From Actinomycetes bacterium (GTDB lineage Bacteria; Actinomycetota; Acidimicrobiia; Acidimicrobiales; RAAP-2), in NCBI GenBank assembly GCA_021828545.1, contig JAJZEN010000161.1, positions 1 through 49,565 of the forward strand: a stretch of 49,565 bases of DNA, given 5' to 3'. Positions within the stretch are counted from its first letter, which is position 1. Each line of letters opens with the position of its first letter. The position numbers and the translations under genes are program-made. The notes beneath the pieces were generated by a model that saw nothing but the letters and a program-made list of their open reading frames with translations, had not been told where the DNA came from and searched no databases. Positions 1 through 10,265 of the stretch are shown here, piece by piece.

Positions 1-168
1 CGGAGACCGCGGACGACGACGGTGAAGAGCGCGGCGTCGCCCGGCGCGTCGTGAGGGCCTCCCTTGGTCAATCGCGTCGCAAGGTGCGTGGCCCCGAGCC
101 GCGCATTGACGACCTACGGCGCGCGTCCGCCCGCGGCGTGCTCTGCGGATCCCCATCTTTCTCGGATC

Positions 169-2112
169 TCACGAGGACGGTCCCACCGGACGAAGGTAGC
201 CGGGGCACGTGGCGACCAACGTCGGAACCAGTCGAGGGTTTCGCGTCACGATTCGCAGACGATACTCCGAGACGATTTGGCACAACGCCGCCGTCGTCTC
301 GTTCTCCGACGCGGCCCAATTGACGAAACTGATCGGCCCCTGCGCGGCCTTCTCGGTCCCGTTGGGCCGGTAATCCCACGTCAGGGCCGACCAGTAGTTA
401 CCGAGCTTGTCCTCGAAAGGGGAGGAATAGTCCCAGATGACGAACGGTGTGCCGACGCGCGCCTGTTGGGTCACCAGTTGGATCTCGAGGGGCGAAGGGA
501 TGGTCGAACCCGACCACGCCCACGCCAGAGGAAACGTGAAGGGCGTCTCGTGACCGATCCCCCACAACAGACCACTCGAGCCGCCGACGGCCAGGGTCAC
601 GTTACTCACGACGCGCCACCCGAATTTGCGCACCACACGATGAGCGAGTCGCATCACGTCGACGAGCACGATGAACGGCGTCCACAGCAGCGTCGCGGTC
701 GCGAGCCAGATCATCTTCGTGGCGTAGTAGGACCAGTCGACGCCGCCCGCGTGCACCGAGTGGATTCGCGAGACCGCCAGCGCCAGCACGCCGAATTCGC
801 CCAGCAATAAGAGTCGCGCGACGCGTTGCTTTGTGTTCGTGCCCAGGACGAAGACGGCGATGAGCACGATACCGATCCAGTAGAACAATCGAGGATTGGG
901 TCCGACAATGCCACCGCCGATGCGCACCTGCGCCGCCAAGACCTTCCCCTCGACCACGAGGACGCCGATCACCGCGGCGAGGCACAGTCCTGACGACCCC
1001 ATGACGACGACCCCGACGCGCCTTTCCCTCGCACTCAAGGGTTGACGACGCGAGAACAATGCGATGCTCCCCGCGATATACCCACCCAGTAACGCGACGG
1101 CCGGTACGACGAACAGGAACGTCCACGACCCCACGACCAGCGCGAGCGACAGCGTCACGAGAACCAGGGTGACGTGGTGGTAGTTCTGCACGATCCGCAG
1201 TCCCAGCGCGACCGACGCTACGGTGAACACCAAGCATCCAATCGCCGAGAAGAAGCCGCCCGAGGCCGCCAGGCTCAACACGAACGCACCGACCGCGATG
1301 GAACCACAGGCCCCCAGGGGCACCCATAAATACAGCGGCAAACGGTGCGCCCATCGCTCGCCACGGGGGAAGAGCTCGCTCAAGGCCGCAATGAAGCACA
1401 GCGCGATCCCCACGCACGACACGATGACCATGGCGGTCATCGCCTGGACGTCGCGAACCAGGAGCGCACCCGTCGAAATGCCCGAGCGCCCACCGGCGCC
1501 GTCCACCACGGCCGCGAGGGCGTTGAACAGCGCGGGGTAGCTCTTCATCTCTCTAAAAGTGATGCCCCCCGCATTCAAGATGGACCGGTTGGCGACGACG
1601 TGGTTGCGCCCGTCCCCACCCATGAACCACGTCAGACCGAAGTCGTGACCGTGCAGTTTTATCGCCTCGAACATGCCCTCGATGAGCAGGACACACACCG
1701 CCGCCAAGTAGCCCTCCGCGCTCACCTTCGAAACTCGACGTTCGTGTCGAGGTCGCGCGATCGACGCGAACTTCCAGTACGCGACGAGCGCCACGACGAG
1801 CGGGATGAGCAGCATCACGACGTAGACCCACTGCGGGTCGAGGCGCGGGTGAATCACCGCCATCAGTGCGCTTTCGGCCAGGAGGAGGGTCGCTTCTGCG
1901 ACGATACCCGCGGCCCACGACACCGGACCCGATAACGCGTCGCACCAGCGATTCGTCAGGGCGACGAACGCCCATACCCCCACCAGCATCAGGTACGTGG
2001 GAACGCCGAGCGTCGCAATCGTCATGGCCGATACCGCGAGCGCGACGATCAGTGCACACCCGCGCGCGCGCGTCACTCCGGGCCACGCCGCCGCGTTCAT
2101 CGACGCATTCAT
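169..2112 (-). CDS. Large multi-pass membrane protein, possibly glycosyltransferase-like, next to polysaccharide genes
   Basis: Long ORF (to 2145) with many hydrophobic segments; start near 2112 (MNASMNAAAW...) or nearby; same strand as the DUF2304 and GT2 genes. Confidence 0.7.
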   Translation of the reverse strand: MNASMNAAAWPGVTRARGCALIVALAVSAMTIATLGVPTYLMLVGVWAFVALTNRWCDALSGPVSWAAGIVAEATLLLAESALMAVIHPRLDPQWVYVVMLLIPLVVALVAYWKFASIARPRHERRVSKVSAEGYLAAVCVLLIEGMFEAIKLHGHDFGLTWFMGGDGRNHVVANRSILNAGGITFREMKSYPALFNALAAVVDGAGGRSGISTGALLVRDVQAMTAMVIVSCVGIALCFIAALSELFPRGERWAHRLPLYLWVPLGACGSIAVGAFVLSLAASGGFFSAIGCLVFTVASVALGLRIVQNYHHVTLVLVTLSLALVVGSWTFLFVVPAVALLGGYIAGSIALFSRRQPLSARERRVGVVVMGSSGLCLAAVIGVLVVEGKVLAAQVRIGGGIVGPNPRLFYWIGIVLIAVFVLGTNTKQRVARLLLLGEFGVLALAVSRIHSVHAGGVDWSYYATKMIWLATATLLWTPFIVLVDVMRLAHRVVRKFGWRVVSNVTLAVGGSSGLLWGIGHETPFTFPLAWAWSGSTIPSPLEIQLVTQQARVGTPFVIWDYSSPFEDKLGNYWSALTWDYRPNGTEKAAQGPISFVNWAASENETTAALCQIVSEYRLRIVTRNPRLVPTLVATCPGYLRPVGPSS

Positions 2113-2277
2113 CGACGCGTGCCTCGCCGGACGACGCGAGGGCACCGGTCGCGCCGCGTCGCCGAGGCCGCCACCTCACGGAGCACCCCTCGCCCGACGT
2201 CGTGACGATACCGACACCGCGAAACGAACCCCACTACCTCAACTCTCCCACCCACCGACGACGTCTTCGAGCACCCA

Positions 2278-2628
2278 CTACTCGGTTCGTTCCGACTCGG
2301 CTTGAGCACGCATGAGCGCTAACTCTTGGACGAGGATTTTTTGTCGCGCGGAGAGGCGGCTCAGTGAGACCGACAAGCGAAAAGTGAACAAGATGACGAA
2401 CGCCATGCCAAAGACGAGGATCATGGCCGGCGGATACGCGATCCCGAAAAATCGCGAGAGTGAGTTGAAGGTCCCCAGGGGCAGGAGGGCGCTGAGGATC
2501 ACCGTACCGATGCTGACGCTCAGCCAGAGTATCGCCATGAGTTCGGTCAACTGACGCTTGCGAATGGCACGGATGGTGACCGTCAGGAATATGAGGCTGA
2601 TCGCCGCCGCGAGTAGGTCCGCTTTCAT
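2278..2628 (-). CDS. DUF2304-family small membrane protein
   Basis: 116 aa; hydrophobic N-terminus with RKRQLTELMAILWLSVS and a C-terminal coiled segment; overlaps the upstream GT2 gene by 4 nt. Confidence 0.75.
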   Translation of the reverse strand: MKADLLAAAISLIFLTVTIRAIRKRQLTELMAILWLSVSIGTVILSALLPLGTFNSLSRFFGIAYPPAMILVFGMAFVILFTFRLSVSLSRLSARQKILVQELALMRAQAESERTE

Positions 2629-3353
2629 GAATTCTCTCCCCCGACGACGCCCAATAACAACGCGATAGTGATGCGCACCATGAAGTACAAGGTCTTGAGC
2701 CCTCGGATGCTCGAATGTCCGTGTTCTCGCGCCTTCATCACCACCGGTACCTCTCGTACCTCGAGTCCGTGGTGACGCGCCAGAAGGATCGACTCGACCT
2801 CGGGGTAGTCCGTCGGGTAATGCTCCGCGAACAGTGAGATCGCCCGTCGATTGAGGGCGCGAAATCCCGACGTCGTATCGGTGAAGCGCGTGCCCGCACG
2901 AAAAGAGACGAGCGACTCCAAAAACTTCATCCCGTAGCGTCGATTCCTCGGCGCAACGTAGTTACCCCGACCCAGCCACCGAGAACCGATCACGATGTCC
3001 GCCTCGCCGGCTAAGAGTTGCTCCAGGAGGTGATGTGCTTCGCTCGGTTCGTGCTGACCATCACCGTCGATTTGGATGGCGTAGGAGAATCCCTGGGCCA
3101 TCGCGTACTTGTAGCCCGTCTGCACCGCGCCCCCAATTCCTAGGTTCAACGCCAGCGAGAGCACGAGCGCTCCGGCCGCTCTCGCGCGCGCCTCAGTATC
3201 GTCGCTCGACCCGTCGTTGACCACCACCACCGCCGCACCGGGCATGTGTTCGTGAATCCCAACGATGACCTTCTCGATCGACGGTCCCTCGTTGTACGCC
3301 GGTACCACCACGCACGAACGAGAGTACGCGTCGCGAACGTCGGGGGCCAACAT
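2625..3353 (-). CDS. Family 2 glycosyltransferase (DPM1/DPG synthase-like)
   Basis: VVVPAYNEGPSIEKVI, VVVNDGSSDDT and IQIDGDGQHEP motifs of GT2 enzymes. Confidence 0.9.
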   Translation of the reverse strand: MLAPDVRDAYSRSCVVVPAYNEGPSIEKVIVGIHEHMPGAAVVVVNDGSSDDTEARARAAGALVLSLALNLGIGGAVQTGYKYAMAQGFSYAIQIDGDGQHEPSEAHHLLEQLLAGEADIVIGSRWLGRGNYVAPRNRRYGMKFLESLVSFRAGTRFTDTTSGFRALNRRAISLFAEHYPTDYPEVESILLARHHGLEVREVPVVMKAREHGHSSIRGLKTLYFMVRITIALLLGVVGGENS

Positions 3354-3551
3354 CCGTCAATATTCTCACATACCGCCGAGCAAACATTTCGTAGTGACGT
3401 TACGAAAGGGTGTCGCTGCCCCGGGGGAGCCCCTAAAACTAACGTGAGGCGGACGCATAGAGTGGTGCCAACCCGTACTTCTACCCGGGGCGCTTTAGGT
3501 AGATCGATCTCGAGTGCGCACCGCTCCCTGGCGTGTCGCCCAAAGGAAACT

Positions 3552-4562
3552 ATGCGACAGATCTCCGTGCTCATCCTCGCTTACGGGGACGAACCCCTCC
3601 TCGCCCAGTGCGTCGACGCCGCTCTGGCGTCTCGCGATGTGGACGTCGAAGTCGTCGTGGTCGACAATGGTTCGACGTCCCTCGCCGACGTGGTGACCGA
3701 GCGCCGAGTGCGCATCATCACCCCCGGTGGCAACACCGGATTCGCGGGCGGCTGCAACCTGGCGGCCTCACGAGCGAGCCACGACACCCTGGTCTTCGTC
3801 AACAGCGATCTCGTCGTGCGCCCCGATGCGGTGGCCCGACTGAGTGAGCGCCTCGACGACACCAGTGTCGGACTCGCCACCGGAGCGGTTCTCCTGCCCG
3901 GGGAACCACTGGTGGTCAACTCCGTGGGGAACCCGATCCACTATCTCATGTTCTCGTGGGCGGGCGCGTTCGGTGAGCCCTTCAACGACCACGACCGCGC
4001 GACATCCGTCGCGGGAGTCTCGGGAGCGTTTTTCGCGTGCCGGCGCGAACACTGGGACCACGTGCACGGGTTCGACCCCACGTTCTTCGCCTACGCCGAG
4101 GACGCCGACCTCTCTCTGCGGACCTGGCAATCGGGCCAGTCGGTCGTGATGGTGCCCGACGCCATTGGAATCCATCATTACGCCTTCACCAAGGACAACA
4201 CCAAGTGGTTCCTCCTGGAGCGAAATCGCGGCATCGCGCTCCTCACCCTCTACGACCGTCGCTCGAGGTGGCTGTTGGCGCCCGTCATCCTCCCCGTCGA
4301 AATCGGCGTCTTCGTAGCGGCCCTGCGTGGCGGCTGGGCGCGCGAGAAGGTCGACTCGTGGCGGTGGTTGTGGTCGCACCGCGCGTACCTGCGCCAACGA
4401 CGAGAGCTCATCGCGTCGGCCAAAAAGGCGTGCGACACGCGGTGGACCGATGTCTTGTCGGACGAGATGCACATTCCCGACGAATTCGGCCTGCGCGTAC
4501 CGACCATCGTGAATTTCGTGCTGGGACGCTACTGGCGACTCGTCGCCCCCCACATCGCCTAG
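3552..4562 (+). CDS. Family 2 glycosyltransferase (rhamnosyltransferase-like)
   Basis: MRQISVLILAYGDEP..VVVVDNGS..GNTGFAGGCNLA..FFAYAEDADLSLR; ATG at 3552 inside the longer ORF 3246..4562. Confidence 0.9.
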   Translation: MRQISVLILAYGDEPLLAQCVDAALASRDVDVEVVVVDNGSTSLADVVTERRVRIITPGGNTGFAGGCNLAASRASHDTLVFVNSDLVVRPDAVARLSERLDDTSVGLATGAVLLPGEPLVVNSVGNPIHYLMFSWAGAFGEPFNDHDRATSVAGVSGAFFACRREHWDHVHGFDPTFFAYAEDADLSLRTWQSGQSVVMVPDAIGIHHYAFTKDNTKWFLLERNRGIALLTLYDRRSRWLLAPVILPVEIGVFVAALRGGWAREKVDSWRWLWSHRAYLRQRRELIASAKKACDTRWTDVLSDEMHIPDEFGLRVPTIVNFVLGRYWRLVAPHIA

Positions 4563-4588
4563 CGGTCCGCCAACGACACGCGCCGACT

Positions 4589-5872
4589 CTACTTTCGTGG
4601 GTCGCGCAGCGCCGGGGCCGCGATGAGAACCATCGTCACGACGCTCACGGCGAACATGACGAGGGAGATCGCGTGCAGCGAACGATGATCAAGGGAGATC
4701 AGCGCGACGGAGAGAACGACCCCGACCCACGGACTCAGGGCCAGTAGCGAGCGCCGCGCCAAGTGCAGGTATACGAACAAGATCAAGACCCCCAGAGCCA
4801 CCGACGCGAACGCGAGAACGCCCAGAATGGAGGCGGCCCTCGCGTACTTGGCGCCAAAGAGAACGCTGACGGTCAGGTGAGGGAAGGCGGTCATGACGAG
4901 CGCGGCGAGCAATCCCATGACGATCGAAAAGATCAGTGACTGGCGAAAGATACGTCGGCTCGTCTCGTTCGCCCCTTGACCATCCGCCAGGTGGGGAAAG
5001 ACCACCGTGACGAGGGCGGCCGGCACGAAGAAGGCGATATGCGCGCCCACCGCCACGGCCGCGTAATCACCCGCGAGAGTGTTCACGAGGAAGTGGTTGG
5101 CCAAGAACGTATCGATGTTGATCAGCGACGTGTATCCCGCCAACGCCGCGATGGACAGCACGGTGTCGCGCAATCTCGGGCGCACCACCGCGGCGTTCCG
5201 GTGGGGCGCGAACAATTCGTGTCGAGCCGAAAACAACAGCGACAACATGGTGAAGGCCTGGGCCACGATGGTGGCGGTGACGGCGCCCGAGACGCCCAGG
5301 CCCGCCTCCACGAGGACGGCGCCGAGGATCAATCGGACCACACCCATTCCGACGAACGACGCGAAGGCCACGGGTCGAAAACGGTACTCCCCGACGAGGG
5401 CCCCCTGGACCACGGCCGAGACCGTCGCGAGGGGGACCCACAGGGCCACGAGGAGCATCGGCACGGGTGAGGAAATACGCAAGAAACCGTCCACGAGCGG
5501 CGTCACGCCTCCCACGAGCAACATCGCGACGACGCCGCCGAGGGCCGCTCGACGAGTCACCCGGGTCATCGAGTAGGACTCTCCGCGGGACTCCTCGTCG
5601 ACCACCGCCTGCGTCACGGCGATTTGCACGGCCCCGATGGGGACGGTCAAGAGGCTGATGATCCCCAGCAGCGCCCCCATGGTTCCGTAGTGGGCGTTTC
5701 CCAAGAGTCGACTCACGATTAGGTGAAAGACGAAGCTCGAAATACTGATGCCCGCGAAGGCCACCAGGAAAGATATCTCGCCCCGCGCGAGGATCCCCGA
5801 CGTCAATTGCGCCCGGAGGGTCGCCGCGAGGCCTTTGGCGCTGGGTTGGAGTGGGGAGTCGTTCATCGCCAC
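4589..5872 (-). CDS. Polysaccharide flippase / oligosaccharide transporter (MOP superfamily)
   Basis: 427 aa polytopic protein: ISSFVFHLIVSRLLGNAHYGTMGALLGIISL; glycosyltransferase neighbourhood. Confidence 0.85.
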   Translation of the reverse strand: MAMNDSPLQPSAKGLAATLRAQLTSGILARGEISFLVAFAGISISSFVFHLIVSRLLGNAHYGTMGALLGIISLLTVPIGAVQIAVTQAVVDEESRGESYSMTRVTRRAALGGVVAMLLVGGVTPLVDGFLRISSPVPMLLVALWVPLATVSAVVQGALVGEYRFRPVAFASFVGMGVVRLILGAVLVEAGLGVSGAVTATIVAQAFTMLSLLFSARHELFAPHRNAAVVRPRLRDTVLSIAALAGYTSLINIDTFLANHFLVNTLAGDYAAVAVGAHIAFFVPAALVTVVFPHLADGQGANETSRRIFRQSLIFSIVMGLLAALVMTAFPHLTVSVLFGAKYARAASILGVLAFASVALGVLILFVYLHLARRSLLALSPWVGVVLSVALISLDHRSLHAISLVMFAVSVVTMVLIAAPALRDPRK

Positions 5873-6073
5873 GAGGTCGCCGGGAGGATCTCCGACGTCA
5901 TCGGGCGTGGAGTCCTCGACGACATTCGACCAGGACGCGCGCGCTGACCAGAGAGATCACTCACTCCACCGACTGCGTTCCTCTGATTCACTAGTTCCCC
6001 TCGAGATCAACGCACCGCGACACCCAAACGGCGCGCGGTGTACGACTCCGACACTGTGGCGCACGACCCATCC

Positions 6074-6886
6074 TTACGATGGCGAGGCCGACGGCTTTCT
6101 CCCGATGACGAACACCAAACCCCACATGGTGATCTTCATACCCGAGACCAGCGGACGCCCGAAGAGGCGGGCCGTCACAGTGTCACCCAAATGCGTGGGG
6201 ATGAGGGCCGAGAGTGTGTGCGCCGCGACTGCCGCACCCAAGCCGGTTCGACCGAGGTGCATCTTACCGGCGAAGGTGATATCGAGCCCGATATCGTCGA
6301 ACATCTGCGAAATTCGCTTTGGCGTCGGGGGATAACCGTGGGACCAGTCGGTGTCCCAAAAGTAGTTCTTGTAATCGACGACGTCGGGCGCCACGATGAG
6401 CACGAAGCCCCCCGGTCGCACCACACGAAACATCTCGTCGCACCAGTCTCGCGCCTCGTAGGGGTTGGTCGCATGTTCGATGACGTGCGCCGACATGACC
6501 AGATCGAAGGAATCGTCCCTCAGGCTCGTGAGGTGCGGCAGCAACTCCTCGTGAATGGTCGCCCCGAGAAGTTCGCGGGAGTAGTGGGCCAACTTCTGAT
6601 TGGGCTCGACACCGGTGTAGGAGCGAAAACCCAGTTCGCGCGACGCCAGACCCACGTACCCCCGCCCGCAGCCAATTTCCAACAGATCGATATCCCGTGC
6701 GCTACCACGGGTCTGGCGAAGGAAATTTTTGAGGATCGCGGAGTTCGACCACTGGCTCGACGCCTTACCCCATCGACTGAGGGGGCGATCCATGAACTCG
6801 TCGTAGACTGGCATAGCGTCGAAAGAATAGTAGCTGACCTCCCCATCTTCGATTGACGAGGTCAGCGACGCCGTCAGCTGGGTCAT
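6074..6886 (-). CDS. Class I SAM-dependent methyltransferase
   Basis: LLEIGCGRGYVGLA, FDLVMSAHVIEH, RVVRPGGFVLIVAPD motifs; start overlaps the stop of the upstream GT2 gene (ATGA). Confidence 0.85.
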   Translation of the reverse strand: MTQLTASLTSSIEDGEVSYYSFDAMPVYDEFMDRPLSRWGKASSQWSNSAILKNFLRQTRGSARDIDLLEIGCGRGYVGLASRELGFRSYTGVEPNQKLAHYSRELLGATIHEELLPHLTSLRDDSFDLVMSAHVIEHATNPYEARDWCDEMFRVVRPGGFVLIVAPDVVDYKNYFWDTDWSHGYPPTPKRISQMFDDIGLDITFAGKMHLGRTGLGAAVAAHTLSALIPTHLGDTVTARLFGRPLVSGMKITMWGLVFVIGRKPSASPS

Positions 6887-7800
6887 CGCCTCCCTCGGGC
6901 GAGGAAGGCGTACTCTCGTCGGCCCAGCCGGGCGAGCACTCCGTCGAGCACTCCGCGCACCACCACCGCGCCACCGAGCGCCACCGAGCGCGCACCGTTC
7001 ATCGAGACGAATGAACCGCAGTGGACGACCAACTGAGCGAAGTAGAACCGTAGGGGCAAACGGCGGCGAACGACGAGGTACGTCGAATTACGGATGATGT
7101 AGTACGTCCGCTGCGCATTCTCGTACGGGTGACGTCTGGTGGTGTCGTTGAATCGCTCCCCGAGGATGTGATCCATCGAGATGCGCCGATCTAACAGCAC
7201 GCGCCGTCCGCGCCGGCGAACGGCGTAGCAGAAATCGTAATCGACCTGATCGATGAACAAGGAGTCGTTGAAGTGGGTGCTTCGCGCGACGTCGGCGCGA
7301 ATCAAGTTGCCACTCGTGATCACCCCACGGCGCTCGGTGAAGCTACCGAGCTCGCCCAACTCCAACAAGCGGTTGGCGTAGCGAGTGATCCAAATGCTCG
7401 ACGGTTGAGGATGGGCGCGCATCGCGAGGATCCCCACCTCGTCGCGGACCGCGACGTCAAGGTCGTCGAACCTGGTCAGAATCGATTCAATCCCGTCGGG
7501 ATCGACGACCGTGTCCTGGTCCATCGTGAGGACCCACGCGGGCTCGTTGAGCAGCACCCGACGAACCCCCTCGTTCAACGCCGCGGCAATCCCGCGATTC
7601 TCCCCGAGTCCGAGGAACTCAACCGCGTCGAACCCCTTCGTTAGGGTCCGCACTTCGTGCGCACTGGTGGAGCCGTTGTCGACGACGACGATACGCGACA
7701 CTTGCGGGGACAACGACGCGACGACCTGGTTTAATCGAGGCAGGTCGGGATTAAAGGTAACCACGACGGCACCAACACCTTGGTGCGTGCTGGGGGACAT
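6883..7800 (-). CDS. Family 2 glycosyltransferase (rhamnosyltransferase-like)
   Basis: GAVVVTFNPDLPRLNQVVASL..IVVVDNGST..WVLTMDQDTVVD..FIDQVDYDFCYAVRRRG. Confidence 0.9.
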   Translation of the reverse strand: MSPSTHQGVGAVVVTFNPDLPRLNQVVASLSPQVSRIVVVDNGSTSAHEVRTLTKGFDAVEFLGLGENRGIAAALNEGVRRVLLNEPAWVLTMDQDTVVDPDGIESILTRFDDLDVAVRDEVGILAMRAHPQPSSIWITRYANRLLELGELGSFTERRGVITSGNLIRADVARSTHFNDSLFIDQVDYDFCYAVRRRGRRVLLDRRISMDHILGERFNDTTRRHPYENAQRTYYIIRNSTYLVVRRRLPLRFYFAQLVVHCGSFVSMNGARSVALGGAVVVRGVLDGVLARLGRREYAFLARGRR

Positions 7801-7906
7801 GCCCTCACACTATTGCAGGGCCCGTCGAGCTCCGGGTAGCTCCGCGGGCGGGCGACGTCAACGAGAGAGACCACGTCGACCCCGTCACGTCCAGGCGGGG
7901 ACCGAA

Positions 7907-9175
7907 CTAGCGATCGGCCATCGGCACGAAATCGCGAACGTCGGGTCCGATATAGAGCTGACGGGGCCGCGAGATCTTCATGTCCTGCTCCAGAAGCTCC
8001 TTGAAGTGCGCCAACCACCCGGCCGTACGCGGAATGGCGAAAAGAACGGTGAACATCTCGACCGGGAAGCCCATCGCCTGGTAGATCAGTCCCGAATAGA
8101 AGTCCACGTTGGGGTAGAGTCGACGGGAAATGAAGTAGTCGTCGGCGAGGGCGATTTCTTCGAGTTTGAGCGCGATGTCGAGGAGGGGATTTCGACCCGT
8201 CACCTCGAACACCTCGTCGGCAGTCTTTTTGATAATCGTCGCGCGGGGATCGAAATTCTTGTAGACCCGGTGACCGAAACCCTCCAACTTGGTCTTGCCC
8301 GCCTTCACCGTCTCGATGTACGCGGGAATATTATCAATGTGCCCAATCTTCTTGAGCATCTTGAGGACCGCTTCGTTGGCGCCACCGTGTCGCGGACCGT
8401 AGAGTGCCGCCGCGGCGGCGGCCGTCGCGACGTAGGGGTCGCCGTGGGAGGAACCCACGGTGCGCATCGCCGTCGTACCGCAGTTTTGTTCGTGATCGGC
8501 GTGCAGGATGAAGAGCACGTCGAGCGCCTTCGCGAGTACCGGATTGGCGACGTAGGCCGGTTCGTTGACTTTCCACATCATGGACAAGAAATTCTCGGTG
8601 TAGTTCAAATTGTTGTCGGGGTACACGAAGGGCATCCCGACCGAGAAACGGTGCGCGGCGGCGGCCAAAGTGGGCATCTTGGCGATCAGTCGCACGACCT
8701 GCTTGTGGAGTATCTCAAAATCTCCCAACGTCTTCGATTCCTTGTAATAGGTCGACAACGCCGCGATCGAGGAAATGAGCATTCCCATGGGGTGCGCGTC
8801 GTAGTGAAAGCCCTCGAGGAATCGCTTGCGCATATTCTCATGGATATAGGTGTGGTAGGTGATGTCCGTTGACCAGACCTGGAGTTGCTCAGCGGTGGGC
8901 AGTTCGCCGTTCACGAGAAGATAAGCGACCTCGACGAAACTCGACTTCTCCGCCAATTGCTCGATCGGGTAACCGCGATACCGCAGGATCCCGGCGTCGC
9001 CGTCGAGGTAGGTGATGGAGGATTCGGCCGCCGCCGTCGCCATGAAACCCGGGTCATAGAACCACACCCCGGGTACGACCTTTGAGAATTCAGACGCGGC
9101 GACCCCCCCATTGACGATCGGGATCTCGCACGTCTCACCGGTCTGGTTATTGGTCACGGTAATCGACTCGGACAC
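7907..9175 (-). CDS. gltA: Citrate synthase
   Basis: GILRYRGYPIEQLAEKSSFVEVAYLLVNGELP, LHADHEQNCGTTAMRTVGSSHGDPY, GHRVYKNFDPRA motifs. GTG start at 9175 has a good RBS (AAAGAGGAATT); the ORF is open to 9244. Confidence 0.95.
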   Translation of the reverse strand: MSESITVTNNQTGETCEIPIVNGGVAASEFSKVVPGVWFYDPGFMATAAAESSITYLDGDAGILRYRGYPIEQLAEKSSFVEVAYLLVNGELPTAEQLQVWSTDITYHTYIHENMRKRFLEGFHYDAHPMGMLISSIAALSTYYKESKTLGDFEILHKQVVRLIAKMPTLAAAAHRFSVGMPFVYPDNNLNYTENFLSMMWKVNEPAYVANPVLAKALDVLFILHADHEQNCGTTAMRTVGSSHGDPYVATAAAAAALYGPRHGGANEAVLKMLKKIGHIDNIPAYIETVKAGKTKLEGFGHRVYKNFDPRATIIKKTADEVFEVTGRNPLLDIALKLEEIALADDYFISRRLYPNVDFYSGLIYQAMGFPVEMFTVLFAIPRTAGWLAHFKELLEQDMKISRPRQLYIGPDVRDFVPMADR

Positions 9176-9240
9176 AATTCCTCTTTTCACTGTCGGGGGG
9201 GTTACCCCATGGTATGCCAACTCACCAGTAACCCCAATCG

Positions 9241-10236
9241 TCACCCCAACCCCGAGGGCGAGATTCTCACCACGTAGGTTCGATTGTGGACCAGGAGAGC
9301 CGACCCGGGGACGCCATTCAAGGTGAGTGACAGCGTCCCCTTCTCGCCCGGAGCCACGCTAAAGACGTGCGATGCGAAGGCGTAGGAGCTCAAGGGGGAC
9401 AGCGTCTGAGTGGCGTTCGCCCCCTGCACCGCCCCGGTGCTGGACGTGAGGGTCATCGTGAGCGACACCGGTTGAAGGATCTCGCGCAGGTTCGACACGG
9501 ATACCTGCACCTCCAAAGTGGTCGTCGGTGCCAGGAGCAAGGTGTGCGAAGGTGCCGGAAAGGGGGCGGGCTGCACCTGGACCGCCGAAATCTCAATGGA
9601 GCGCGTCGCCGACAGGTTCGCCGAGCTGGCAAGGACGGTGACGTCCTGGGGAACATTTAGCCGCGCACTGGCGACGCTGAGTGCGGCGAGGGTGACCGCC
9701 CCCGGGGCGTACTCGAGTGCGTGGCGAGCCGCGCCCCACGTCGCCGCAGTGGCCAGGAGCGACAACTGGGCCGCGCCCAGGCTCAGTGACGGGTTCGTCA
9801 CCGCCGGGCCGTTCAGTTGAAGCGCGTGCGCGACGTACGACACGATAGTGGCGTAGTCCGCCGCGCGCGCCTCGGTCTCGGCGCTCAGAGTGAGATTGAG
9901 CGGGGGCGTGAGGACGGGAGTTCGCAGGAGTCTCGCCTCGTCGCGCCACGCGCCAAGGTCCTGGGTCAGTTGGGAGAGTTGTTCGGCGACCGCGACGCGG
10001 CTCAGATTCGAGCCCGACGACAGCAACGTGGCTAAGTGCGAGTCGAACGAGTTCTCCTGCCCGAGCAGCGTCGCGGCCATGGCAGTGAAACTGAGGTTCT
10101 CACTCTGACGCGCCGAGTGCTCCTGATGCGCTGCTCGCGTCACCTCGCGCGCGAACACGACCACGAGAAACGTGACCAGGAGCGCCGCGAGCACCCGAAG
10201 TCTTTGGTTACGCCGATGCGCGCGAGTTCGTGCCAC
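9241..10236 (-). CDS. Hypothetical exported / membrane-anchored protein
   Basis: 331 aa; basic N-terminus then TM (VLAALLVTFLVVVFAREV); beta-rich C-terminus. Confidence 0.7.
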   Translation of the reverse strand: MARTRAHRRNQRLRVLAALLVTFLVVVFAREVTRAAHQEHSARQSENLSFTAMAATLLGQENSFDSHLATLLSSGSNLSRVAVAEQLSQLTQDLGAWRDEARLLRTPVLTPPLNLTLSAETEARAADYATIVSYVAHALQLNGPAVTNPSLSLGAAQLSLLATAATWGAARHALEYAPGAVTLAALSVASARLNVPQDVTVLASSANLSATRSIEISAVQVQPAPFPAPSHTLLLAPTTTLEVQVSVSNLREILQPVSLTMTLTSSTGAVQGANATQTLSPLSSYAFASHVFSVAPGEKGTLSLTLNGVPGSALLVHNRTYVVRISPSGLG

Positions 10237-10265
10237 GACGTAAGAACTTACTCAGCCCGCGACCA

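Noticed and set aside
1-168. Possible partial gene at left edge
   Set aside because: Coding-like minus frame (NARLGATHLATRLTKGG...) lacks a start codon after an upstream stop; too short to call.
3768-4553. 261-aa minus-strand ORF
   Set aside because: Antisense to the GT2 glycosyltransferase.
7511-8872. 453-aa plus-strand ORF
   Set aside because: Antisense to the GT2 gene and citrate synthase; Arg/Gly/Asp-rich translation typical of GC-rich shadow frames.
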